Positions 10,794 to 22,210 of a stretch of 64,000 nucleotides of DNA are shown one piece after another. A program made the position numbers and the translations under genes. The notes below the pieces were generated by a model. The model was given only the letters and a program-made list of their open reading frames with translations, had not been told where the DNA came from and did not search any database. This DNA comes from Opisthorchis felineus (taxonomy: Eukaryota > Platyhelminthes > Trematoda > Opisthorchiida > Opisthorchiidae), in NCBI GenBank assembly GCA_004794785.1, contig SJOL01000954.1:231846-295845 (forward strand), read 5' to 3'. How positions within the stretch are numbered: position 1 is the stretch's first letter; each line of letters opens with the position of its first letter.

Positions 10794-13556
10794 GCCCTTT
10801 TACTCGCGCTCTCCATGTTGCCGACCACGAGTCCTTGGTTTCTGGCTACTAGTGTCCTTTGGTGAAGCCCGTTTCCAGTCTGACGTGCAGTTCCGCCTCG
10901 GTTTTCTACAAATGACATGACTGGGACAATGCGAACCATGGTCACGTCCACCTTGTGAACACACCGTGTGTTACACTGCCTACTTGAGATGTTGCTGCAC
11001 CCAATAACCCTTCCTGGTGTATCACTTCCAGTGATGAGGTGTTTTTTGATACCTTAGTACACGTGTTTTGTCATCTACATGAGTTTAATTTACTTCTGTT
11101 CAAGTCGAAAGCTGAAACACCCTGTCTTTTCCTCCAACGCAACTTGTGTAGTGATCCTCATCCCCCCGAAATCCGTATGCCAAACTGACTACTGGTAAGT
11201 ACACAGTAATCTAAAAATAAAACTTTTATCGCAAGCAAGCAGTGTGCGACCGCCTAACTGTTCGGACGTGGTTGTCTCAGGCTTCATTGATAAACATTGC
11301 CATCTTGATGCGATGGTAGCTTCTTAGGAACTTGGCCACTGAACAGGGTACACGACCGAAAATACTTCCATAAGATCATGTTTTGGGTGTGGCAAATGGA
11401 ACTGTGGCATCTGCGGAGATGCACCATGCTCCTGGTTGCAACGTGGCTGAGCAACAGTATGGCAACCGGGGATGCCGTCTTTTGAAAAAAAGAATAAGAA
11501 ACAGGTGCACCATCACACCTAAAGTTTGCGAAGAAAGGGGAATATCTGTTAACAAGGTAATAATCGCCGACCTGGCCGACACTCAGCAGTTATTAGAAAT
11601 TCATTCAGCAGGAACAGTTGTGTATTGGCATTTAGCTAATGACAATCCTCGCAGTTATTAAAAATACGATTACGTATTTGCCCGTTGTTAAATCACACTC
11701 CTTTTCTGTATTGGTCTCTAATGATGCGTATAGCCTCTGGTGGGGTTTTACTAACTCCTAGGATTGGCAGTTGTACAACGAGTAAAATTATGGAGACACG
11801 AAACTGTTTTGTGTCTCGATGCCTCGTCCTAGTGCATCAGATAAGATTTACTTCACATTATTTACCAAATAATGCTCAAACAAGCTCTCCGAGTACTCCA
11901 TGAAAGCTCTTTGCTGATGGTCACCTACGACCTTCGTGAGCCATATCGCGTATGTTTTTAATCACACGACTACTTAGTCACAACAAAATAGTCCATTACC
12001 GGCTTTGACCGATATTTCCAAATCATGTTATCGTGAGCTTTCTCGTTCAACCGCCCAACTACACTTCCGCTTGCAAGATCCCGTCTTATCATGACAAAAG
12101 TTTAATATGGTGCCGACACCTATGATGTCAAGCCAGAAAGTTATATTCATCTATCCCCTTGGCTACCATGTGAACGGAGCCCGGGCATTCGTGCATGCCG
12201 TAAAGGTCTGTGTAGGTGTATTCACCAACTTGAACTTGACCTTAGCTCAGCAGCTATATCGCACGAGGTACAATACAGTGGGATGAAAACCCAGCACAGC
12301 CAAGTTACCAGTGAGGGTTACAATGCATAAAACAATACCGGTCCAGAACCTAGATACCAAAGGTCTGGATATGACCCCTCTCATCCAGGCTCCAGTCTCA
12401 GCCTATGGGCTTTGCATCGCCAAACCCTTTTGTATTTTGGGACAAATAAGCTGAAAACTAGTATTACAGCGGTTGGTACTTCATTCTAGCTGATTCTACG
12501 GAATCCGGGAAGTTTAGAAGTGATGGGCATACCGATAGAAGATGTGGATAGAAATGAAGCACGGATTTACGGAAGGTAGTATGAGAGTTGATGAACAGTT
12601 GTACGCAATGCAAGATTTATCGTTATATTCGGTCGGACGGTCTTTTTACTAAACCACGCCTCAACTTAGTGATAGTGTCACAACTGTTTGTTTGCATTGT
12701 GATCGACATATCTGCTACTTCGGCTTCGGTGTGACTTGAAGTTATCAGGAAGGCGTATATGTTCTGTGTAAACGAACTCTCTCCGATTTCAAGCAGCCTT
12801 TGGTTAGAGTGTGCGTAGTTGTACAAGCAGGCAGGTCAGACGTTCCCAGTGGACGGTACGGAAGACATATCCTACTTATATAATTTACAGTGAAGCACAC
12901 TAACACGACCGCGAGTTATTTTGGTCTTATCGAATGTTGCATGCATTTAGGAGCTTATGGGACCATCAGGGCGAAATACACTATCCCCTGTAGTCTGAAT
13001 TTTCGGCTTGTCGAGCATTCCAAGATTTCCAGGTAATTCATACCTACATCTAAGAGCTTTACTGTGTTAGGTGGTAAGTAATGTGGGTTTGTACCATCTC
13101 GTTATCATGTTGCTATTGAGTAATTGTGCTTATCATGAATCCTCTAGGAGAATAATGTGTACTGAGCATCGCTTAGTAGCTTAGTTGGAATCACATATTA
13201 GGCATTAGGAGCTTCGCCCAGCATTTTTAGGGCCTATAAAATGCTACTTACAAAAGCATTTAAGTAGCCAGAAATTAATGCCTCAAAGTAGGTAGCCTTG
13301 AGCGATTGGTCCATCCATTCCGGAGGTATCGCCGTCATTCTCGAACGTTTGAGCCAATTCTTTGTGGGGTTTACATAAAAGTCAAGCTACAGTACTCGGT
13401 TTATTCGAATTTCAAACTTTTCGCATCCAAATGCCTCTTCGAAGTGAACGAATGTGATATTACACTGGCAGTGCAGTCAGACGACCACTTGACTTGTCCT
13501 CGATGTTTTTGAAGCTGTTTCATGTTACTACGCCCAAACCCTTACGGTTGAGTCTT
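10794..13556. other. no gene recognised
   Basis: Nothing supported. The frames at 11383-11661 and 11685-11903 (plus) are under 100 codons with no recognisable domain. Confidence 0.35.
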
Positions 13557-13583
13557 TGTTTTATTTTTTTTTGGGGGGGGGGG
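13557..13583. repeat. poly-T / poly-G tract
   Basis: A T-rich run passes directly into an unbroken run of eleven G residues. It is a homopolymer junction that could form a stable purine-strand structure and is prone to sequencing error. Confidence 0.8.
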
Positions 13584-16500
13584 CTGAATGGAACAGATGG
13601 ACAGATCTTATAGTTTGCTTCTCTTGCAGCATATCGGGGGTGGTCTCTCCCCTTCATCTTTCGTCACTCCGTTGGGAAGCATTCTGGGCGATAAACAGGA
13701 TAAACATCTGTGTGGTAAACAAAATTGACTAAGTAGTATCACTTCGTCAATCCTTCAGCAAAGCAAGCCAGTTTAGTATTCTTGACAAATCTTATGGCCC
13801 ATTAAAGAAGACTCGTAGTTTTCGCATAAACACTCGGGGTATATCAAGCAAACCTCCGGTTTACCACTTTCTTTCAAATAAATCCACAACAGATACAATA
13901 CCTGACTCATCAAAGCAGTTCACAGATAACTGCCCGTGACGTAATTCCTGAATTTTCATTCACAACTCAAGTCGACCGGGAGATCAGTAATGATGACCCT
14001 CAACCCAAACAACTTGGTGGAAGTACTGGACTCGAGTTTCACAAAGTTCACCAGCAGTGTATATACTTGGTCGCTGGTCTTTTCGTCGGACTTAGCAGTT
14101 GGGTTGCAAACGCTTCATCGCCAGTCGATGTGAAATGAATCATGGTTGTACGGTAGCGAAGCATCAGTGTTGAACACTGATGTCATGCTGTCGATGATGA
14201 TTTTGGGGAGGAGGAGGAGGAATCGATGTGAAATTGTCAGTGCACAGAGTTGAGTGGGCACATATCCTTGACCGTGTCGGGCATCTGACACGCAACGTTA
14301 TCCTGATACCACTACTCAATCAGCACATGCAGGATGCCTCCGAATTATCACGTCTGAATAGGCGGACGTCCTCACAGTTTAGTGGTCTAATTGTTTCGTT
14401 CGATGATTGGAACGGCGATCCTGTAACTATCCCGGCTGTGTCAAGTGATCGACCCGCCTGATGGTACTTCCCAGTCAACTGGTGTCACGGGCGCCTGCAG
14501 CCTGTCGGACCATTTTTGATTAGCTGTAAGTGGTTGCGGTATTTGTAGAATTTGCCTCCGAATGAGTGAAGCCCTTCTTGACCTGAAGTGGAAAGAAAAA
14601 ACGTCACTCATAAAAGATCCTCCGGATAGCACAGTCCACAGAAAAATACCAAGGGTGGAGACTTGCGGCACGCAGCATCAACTGGAAAATCAAACGAACA
14701 GCAGGAAGATAACAAATACCGCTGAATGTGAAGTCCAGCAAGCAGCTTTTCGGGCTATATGTTCTCATGTGCCTTCATGTCAGGCCAGAGTACGTAATAC
14801 AATATGACAGTTGTCTTCGGTCGGTCGCCAGCCCTTGTTTGAATAGTGCTCATGCTTATTTGGCCCCCATTTACGGAGAGAAAACCGAATCTTTCAGTTA
14901 TCATCTAGAGTTGCGAATTGGTGTTAGATAAATTGTCGACAGAACCCTAAATAGTATGTTACGCTGGCTGCCTTTGATGTCGTCTGAATGGACAGAAGAT
15001 CAGCCAAACTCATGATGAGTCTCACTTCCAGGACGATCGTCATCTGATTGACCCCAGACTTTAGTTCAAAACAAATATATTTAAAATCACGCGCCTGAGT
15101 TGAAAAACACTCAGTGGATTCTCCTTCTAAACCGTTACAAACACATACGATTGCAGTCTTCAGGGGAAGAAGATACTAGGTTGTATTAGTGCGACTTACT
15201 GAGGTCGACACCGACTGGAAAGTATTCTGGTAACCAAGTTAAAAATTTCCTGCAGATCGTATCGGGTTAGGCAGTTTTGGACAGAGAATCCGAAGATCTT
15301 TCGAAATATCGTAAGTGTAGTTGATTCTCTTTGAAAACTAACTAGTAGCCTTGACTGAAACCAGCCAAGAGTAGGTTTCTTCGCTAAATTGCTCATTCCA
15401 TTCCACCCAATTATTAAAAGGCTCCTCCAAAGATAGATACTGAGTACGGGAAAACGAAAGGAAGTCAGCGATGCCAAAATTCCGACTGTGTGCCTGAAAT
15501 CAGCCAGTAGCTGGATTGTTGTATCACCACCAGCCAAAAGCTTGCCCCAAAAGCGCAGTGAGTTTCCAATCGATCGGCCACAGTCACGCGTTCATCACAC
15601 AGGACTTTCACTTTCAATACAACGATGCGGTCGGATGCGTATATGGCTTTAACGGGCCTCAGTAGCTGTGCCCCATTTTTAGGCTGTCGTACAACACGAG
15701 CCAGAAGCAGCCACAGCAAAATCACCGTTATAAGGTTTGATGTAAACCTGACAACCACCGTTGTCATAACTTGGCTGGACGCAAAAGTGTGTGTACTGTG
15801 CGGTTTGTGGAGCAAAACCATATGATTGCCATCCAATCCCATTTGACGTAATACTGGACGAATTGAGCTTGCCAAAGCGAACGACGACAAACCGCAGTAC
15901 CGAATATGTGGATCTACTGTAATTACTGGTGTCAGTTCAAAAAGAACTCCACCTCAAGGATACAATCTGCAGAGTAATTCTGTATTTGTGAATTGCATGC
16001 TCTGCATTACTGACCAGAATTTACTTTGGTATCGTAGTTAAGTAGCTACGGTTTTCCAGATACGCGTCTGGCGGTGTTGCACAGGTGATCGGCTTCGTTA
16101 CTTAGGTAAACTCTACCCTAATTGTGTGAACGCCGAATTCCTTGGCAGGGAAGTAGTTGTGAAAGTTGCATACAGTCCACACAGACTGTTATGTCCACAA
16201 AAGCTCCCTACGTAACTGATTTATAAGTTACACAGCGGGTGTGCATTTCACGGTCAGGAGCACGGTTTAGCCCATTTTCAGAGCCGGATGACGCTAGTCG
16301 CTAGTTTAATAAGGGAACTATTGGTGACAAAATTGTGTTGTGTGTCTGCATTTGTGTTGTGTCCGCATTTCTAACTGATGAATGCTACAGTATTTTTGGT
16401 AACACTTGCATGTAAATCTTGTGGAAAATCAGTCGTAACATTTGGTTACGGTTTCTTCCAACAAACATTGCCACAAAGAGTCCGAAATTTCAAAGTTCTT

Positions 16501-16661
16501 TTGGTGTGTTTTCAAAGACCTCGACATCTTGCACTTCGCATGTGATATCATAAGCGCGTGGAAAAGATCAGAAGGGGGTATGGTGTCTTATTTTGGGCCT
16601 AGTCATCGACACACAGCTGAAATAGAACGAAGTATTGACGCAATCCATTTCTCATAAGGTT
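13584..16661. other. no firm gene; weak minus-strand ORFs
   Basis: A short GGA tract sits at 14206-14221. Minus-strand frames at 15465-15890 (141 codons, one hydrophobic segment) and 15196-15537 (113 codons, ending at a CCTCA/GTAAGT donor-like site) could be exons, but no family was recognised and the frames overlap each other. They are recorded as candidates only. Confidence 0.3.
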
Positions 16662-17050
16662 GCCGAAAACTCATCGACAGCCCACGACCGGTTTCGCCCT
16701 TCTTGAGGCTCATCAGGAAGGCGCAGTCCCCGAGTTTCCGTCAACCTTATGTTCTATTTGACCCCAAATTGCACGAAATTAGCGAAATACATGCATTCGC
16801 ATACCAACGTGGCTTTGATGGGAGACTCACCTGGAACGCAGATGAATCACTCGTTTGCGAGTGATGTGCTGCAATGTGTGCTGCACCAGTAGTGGATTAC
16901 ATCTGTACCATGTACTTCAATGTCCCGAATATCGTACCAAATGAAAGATGTGGCGGCCTGGTGCAGCACATTCAGTTAATTAAGAACTTGATAAACAAGA
17001 GACTCAGCTGGGTTCCACATGAGTCTCCCGTCAGATGAGTTTATAGGACC
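16662..17050 (-). repeat. Hammerhead/palindrome repeat, best copy
   Basis: The repeat consists of a hammerhead ribozyme (16665-16740, minus), a CAACCTTATGTTCTATTTGA linker, and an imperfect palindrome. The left half has ATTAGCGAAATAC...GGGAGACTCACCTGGAACG; the right half has GAGACTCAGCTGGGTTCCA. The palindrome halves are separated by a GTGCTGCA-rich insert (about 16860-16975). The palindrome is the same as the clean one at 18938-19127. A repeat carrying a self-cleaving ribozyme fits either a Penelope-like terminal region or a non-autonomous retrozyme. Confidence 0.65.
16665..16740 (-). ncRNA. hammerhead ribozyme (type I-like)
   Basis: On the minus strand the invariant CTGATGAG (16716-16709) is followed by stem II (GCCUC-AAGA-AGGGC region) and the second core box GAAAC (16695-16691). 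It then has a minimal helix III, CCGG, and UC at the predicted cleavage site between 16686 and 16685. Stem I is closed distally by GGAAACTC (16740-16733) pairing with GAGTTTTC (16672-16665), with an irregular middle. All core nucleotides required for cleavage are present. The four-base self-complementary helix III leaves no loop, so activity would probably need a dimer or tandem transcript, as known for minimal hammerheads in Penelope-like elements and satellites. Activity is inferred, not shown. Confidence 0.75.
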
Positions 17051-18925
17051 CAAGTATTTAGGCGCGCTTTCCCGGTCCGGGCACTGGGATACACCCGTAT
17101 TTTTCTTCTGCGCTATCGTGGGTACGGATGAAAGGCACAAGTTACTGGTTTACCTTTCATATCTTAAACGGAACTGAAAATTTGAGCATCTCCAAATTTA
17201 GTGGTTCAAAATAGGAATGGTCTAAGCCAAACTACAGTTGTCCCTAGTGGAACTGTGCACTGTATTCCTGCTGCATGCCTCTTTATTCAATCTTTGATTT
17301 ATATCCTGGAGATGTTTTAGCACATTCCTGGATTCAGCAACCAACGTTCCAGGTTTCCTTATTCCGATACGCTGTCATTAACCATAAACCTATTTTCCCC
17401 AGGAGATACCAGCAATAAAATCGATCTAGCACTCAACACGTGACAGCGATGTAACTTGCTCCTGACTCTTAACTTGGTCACTTCCGTGTTACTGCAATCG
17501 AGTTCAATTGGCCACATTGTCCTGAGCTTGGATACTGCATAGATCGAATGCCACTGTCATCGGTGTTCCATCGGAAGTTCGGAAATATCTTGAGAAAAGG
17601 AACCGCTTTGGATGAGGATTCAGAACGTGAATTCATCCTAATCATAGGGCATTGGTTGTATATGTGGGCACATAAATGAACATCAAGCACAATTTAAAAA
17701 ATTCTGCTGTTTCTAATTTGTAGTCGGTACACTAATCACGCATATGCGCTACCCACACATAAAATGGTTTCCACTAATCAACATTCAATTTGAGACCGAA
17801 AAATACAGTGATCAGACCGTTTTGTCATGGTCATTTTCGGTTCTTTTGCATTGTGAGACCTGAGTATTTTCGGAGGTCGAAATATGGAGCAATACGAATT
17901 TTCGCTATTCATATTCCTGGACAGCTTCAGTAGTTCAGGGTGGAGGTCACGGAAACAGCACTTGAAAAATGGTGTAGTCGTAAAATTTTGTCGCGGGGTG
18001 TACCCATACTGCGCGCTGGATTGAAAACAGATAACCATCTTTGTACCTGAACACACGCAATAGCATTTGCTAACTCATGGTAGATAGGCAATACACTGAA
18101 CTGACCGATCACGTGTGCAGGCGCTTAGCGATCTGTCAATCGGTTATTGATCGTTTCGTCTCCTACATGCTTCACTGACTAAACGCTCATGACGGTTACC
18201 AACTCGCTCCCTTCCTACTCAAATGCAGAGCTTTAGCACTGTGGTTCTCAAGCTCTTCAGGTAACTGCTTCTCACGCACAAAGCCTAATAGCCCCTTCAT
18301 CTTACGTGCATTATGTGAGCGGTAAATCCGAAAGTTAGGACAAACAAACGTCTTGCATCAAAATGTGGACTTTTCTAGACCAATACCCCTCAAGATTTAA
18401 CCCGTTTGACAGTACAAAAACGTTCTCTTTCAGGCATGATTTGTCAGGTCATGCGTACGAATAGAGACTGTCTCCCAGGATAGGTCAAGTACTACTTCTT
18501 CCAAAAGTAGTCTGTAGTGGTGGGATTATAATATACAATTATAGTATACAGGAGTAACTTCCATAAGTGGGTTTGATGAATGGTTTTTAATTACCGAGAT
18601 CTCTAGGTTCGGGAATATATGAAGCCTATCTGGACGCCAACATAGAGGTCTGTTTTCTGTAGTGACAAGTGGATCCTTTAGATACGACGTTGGGGATTTG
18701 ACGAGAAAAAATTTGATTTTTGCACAACTCACTAGAGTCTTCATTTATTCATTTCTACGACCAAACGTCTTTCTATAGATTTTGGAACATGGGTCCTAGC
18801 TGTGTGTTGTCACAATCTTGGCAAACTACTGATCGATTTCCGTTCCACTGGAACACGATGCAGTCCTAAAGGCCAGTCCTTTGCAATCTTACTCGGCGAT
18901 CGAATCTACTTAACTGACTGCGAAA
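17051..18925. other. no gene recognised
   Basis: Short frames only (17778-18056 minus is the longest, 92 codons), with no motif and no known repeat. Confidence 0.35.
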
Positions 18926-18937
18926 AGTATGGTAGGA

Positions 18938-19127
18938 TTAGCGAAATACACTCATTTGCGAACAAATTTGGTTTTGCGAGAGACTCACCTGGAACCCAGC
19001 TGAATCTCTTGTTTGTGATGCAGCACATTCAGTTGCCTGGAAACATCACAAACGAGAGATTCAGCTGGGTTCCAGGTGAGTCTCTCGCAAAACCAAATTT
19101 GTTTGCAAATGAGAGTATTTCGCTAAT
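18938..19127. repeat. 83-bp-arm palindromic element
   Basis: The left arm (18938-19020) and right arm (19044-19127) are near-perfect reverse complements around a 23-bp spacer. The arms include ATTAGCGAAATAC, ACAAATTTGGTTTTGCGAGA and ACTCACCTGGAACCCAGCTG. The homology extends outward: GTATGGTAGGAT occurs on both sides in the same orientation. The arms match the half-palindromes next to the hammerhead blocks at 7.7, 16.8 and 30.1 kb, but no hammerhead is present here. It is a MITE-like or foldback member of that family. Confidence 0.8.
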
Positions 19128-19494
19128 TCCGTGAAATTTGGTTTCAAGTAGAAGTATGGTAGGATACTTTAAGGCGATTGCTGTCAAATGAATGTATGGT
19201 GATAGTAGCACACGTCCTTTAGCGGTGAACAGGATGAGACCATCTAGGATCTGTTTAGATTAACCCGAGCAATACGGTTTACAGAACCGTTGTAGCAAGC
19301 AGGGATGTATGTATACGGTGACGGTTATCTGGATGAAAGGCATCGAAACTCGAGTCAACACTGTGATAATCGAAACGACCATGACAACTGACCACATATG
19401 TCCAGGATGATAAACACGTCTGTCACTCCTCATCACATCCTCCTCCTCAGCTTCACTCCATTGCCCTCTGTCCACCTACAGCTCTCTATCTCCC

Positions 19495-19675
19495 TACTGA
19501 GAGACATTGGCGCAAATTTATTGGTCGGATGGCCCGTAGTTCAAATCCAACCTCTGCATCTTGAGTGCTCCAATCCAGGGTTGGGAAACTTGGTAGTATC
19601 TCAGCCCTCGTGCTTCCTTCGGGTGGTCTGGTAGCCAGACACCGTAAGGGTGTTACAGATGAAAGGGGTTATTAT
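19495..19675 (+). repeat. SINE family A copy
   Basis: It has the same block order as 1020-1250: a B-box-like GTAGTTCAAATCCAACC, then TCTCAGCCCTCGTGCTTCCT, TCGGGTGGTCTGG and GGTGTTACAGATGAA, ending in a TTATTATT tail. Confidence 0.6.
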
Positions 19676-19799
19676 TGAGAAACACTTGCCCTTAATATTG
19701 AACCTCACCCTTCATATGCCTTTAGCTGACATTGTTGTTCATGGATCATTTATTTACCAAAACTTGCATCTCCGTCCAGTTACCGTTTGTCCTAATCCT

Positions 19800-22210
19800 C
19801 TGGAATACCAAGAACTACCGATTGCTTACCAAATCCTTCTGAGACGATGACTTCTCAATCGGTTCCAAACCCTTTTCAATTGATTGGAAACAAATACAGG
19901 CCATGTGTTCGCAAATTGTCAAGTGACTACGTTCGACTGGCAAGGTTAGAGGCAAACTGGGAGAACCGTACATCTTACTGGTTAAGCCACCGCACACGTC
20001 ACTCGCTTCTGTCCGAATAGCATTCTCAGTGGCCAGGTCCTTCCTCAAAGAGAGGATCTACTTGAATACACGGCGTTCATGTGATATCCGTCACCACGCA
20101 TGTCAGCTCAACCAAGATCTCCAGACCATTGTCTCTCCCGCAGACTTACTCAAAACCAAAGCGACAGAAGTGAAAGCCATCAAAGGACAATACTTCAAAG
20201 AGTGACAGATAGGTAAACCCGAAAGGTTATTTTCCAAGACTCAGCCTTCTAGTGAGCTTATAACAAAGTGTGAGCCGCCTACTAGCTATTGTAGCGTGGT
20301 AAATTTATCAAATAGACCTCTAAGTAAGGAAGAGTGTGATCTGTTAGAGAAGGGCTTGAATTTTGCGGTAAGTAAATGGGCGATAAGGGTGAAAGGAATA
20401 ATTCCTAGCGCTAAACCGGTGTTTGAAAGACTTCCGCCAGTGGAGGTGGAGAAGATATGGGCAACAGTCCTTAAGCCCCAGCAACCAGGAGCTCCAAATA
20501 TTACACTAGCAGAGCGGAGAGTGCTAAACGCAATAAAACAGGTGGACAACCTAGTGACTACAAAGGCGAATAAGGGGAAGGCCACTGTTGTCATAAGAGT
20601 GATTACATACTGAAAGTCAAGCAACACCTAGGTGAGGGTCCTTACCGACAGATCGATAGTGGGAATGGTACGCCTATAATGAGTAGGAGTAAAGTGAAAG
20701 TTGGCAGGAATTTGCGGTCCGTGATAAATCACTTAGGGCAAGGTAATTGGTATCGATTGTACTCCAAAATTGCAATCCAACCACAGCTTTATGGCCTACC
20801 AAAAATCCATACACCAGATGTCCCGGTGAGACCGATAGTAGATGGAGTAGTTTCCCCACCTTATGAGCTGACCAGATTCTTGGCAGGTATTCTAAAACCC
20901 CTCACCGGAAAATCTAGCACCTATGACTGCCAACAGAGTAGCAGGTCTCACCGTGGTACCAGATGTCATTCTTGTAAGTTTCGACGTCATTTCGTAACAT
21001 ACAAGTGTACCAAAAGGGGACTCTTTAGAAATAGCCATGCAACTGCTACTGGCAGACATCACCCTTTAAGGACAGACACAGCTTACGGTAGATGAAATAG
21101 TGGAAGGCATAAAAGTATGCCTGAATCTCACTCACTTCGTTTTTGACTCCGTGATTTACACTCAAGAACAAGGTCTAGCAATAGGTCTTGGCAAATATGT
21201 TTATGGAAGATTTGGAACAGAAAGCATTAGCCAGATTCCCGTACCCACCTAAGATACCCTAGTGTTATGTGGATGACACTTTAGTCGTGATGAAACGAGA
21301 CAAGGTCAGTGAGTTTTACAGCTATCTAAATGCCCTGAATCCGCACATCTAATTTACTATGGAGGTAGAGTCAACTTCGGGTATACTGCCCTTCTTAGAC
21401 TGCATGACACATAAGGTCGACTGACACTGGGGTGATTTTGAACTACTCGTCTGCCCAGCCGAAGTCGGATTTCGCTAGTATTGTCTCATCAATGTTTATC
21501 CGAGTAAGGGCGCTGTGCACAGAATAAGTTGATTGGACAGCGGCCCAAAGTAAAGTACGGAACAAACTTTTTGGTGGTGGGTATCCAGCTAGTTTGATTA
21601 GGCATCAATTACGAAGGGCGTTGGTATCGGTGGTGAAACCCAACAGGGGATGGATTGGGACTGCTGTTATTTCATATAAAGCAGGGGCATCGGAAGTCAT
21701 TCGAAGGATTCTAAACACGGCTAACATAAGAGTAACTTTCAGGAAGGGAAACACTCTGCGGTATGCAATGGTATAATTGAAGGATAGGCGAACGGAACCA
21801 GGAACTGTGTCTACGAAATTAAATGCAACGACTGCACTAAGGTCTAGGACAGAGGGCCAGGGAACTTCACACCAGAATCGGAGAGCACTAGAAAAAGACA
21901 ATCCACCGAGAAACTCAGCTGAATATCGAGCGTTACTGAAAGACTCAGCAATGGCCGAACATGCACTGGACACGAGACACAAAACAGATTTAGAAAATGT
22001 TAAAGTTTTGAGGCTGGGACTACGGTCCACGCCACAGAGTGATGGCCGAGACGGTGGACATCGCCAGGTATCCCAGTGTAAATAGAATAGAAGGCGTAGA
22101 ACTGACAGGTGTGTGAAGGATGGTTTTAGATTAGTCCAGCGGACACGTGGTGGTGTACGGTTATCAGAAAGAGGAGTCATTACCAGAAATAGCTTAGATC
22201 TGAAGTGCAC
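19800..22210 (+). mobile_element. Penelope-like retroelement, frameshifted
   Basis: Translated fragments in shifting plus frames follow the Penelope-like element (PLE) order. An N-terminal region (about 20296-20613) contains NLSNRPLSKEECDLLEKGL and a TKANKGKATVV block. Fingers follow (20740-20930) with LYGLPKIHTP and PVRPIVDGV. A palm around 21170-21420 can be read as A[I/M]G...E, a YVDDT catalytic box and LPFLDCMT. A connector (21600-21780) contains EVIRRILNTANIRV, and a GIY-YIG endonuclease-like tail reaches about 22200 (SAMAEHALDTRH-like segment near 21950). In-frame stops and frameshifts mean it is dead. The YVDD-box region lies in a frame interrupted by stops. PLEs encode reverse transcriptase and usually a GIY-YIG nuclease; that part is family knowledge. 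This copy is of a different subfamily from those at 34.6, 42-43.6, 46.2-47.8 and 58.8 kb. Confidence 0.85.

Noticed and set aside
10742..10951. minus-strand ORF over the tRNA-Leu gene
   Set aside because: It overlaps an intact tRNA and has no motif.
19029..19211. ORFs on both strands in the 19-kb palindrome with matching peptides
   Set aside because: The repeated peptide is just the palindrome read in both directions, not a coding signal.
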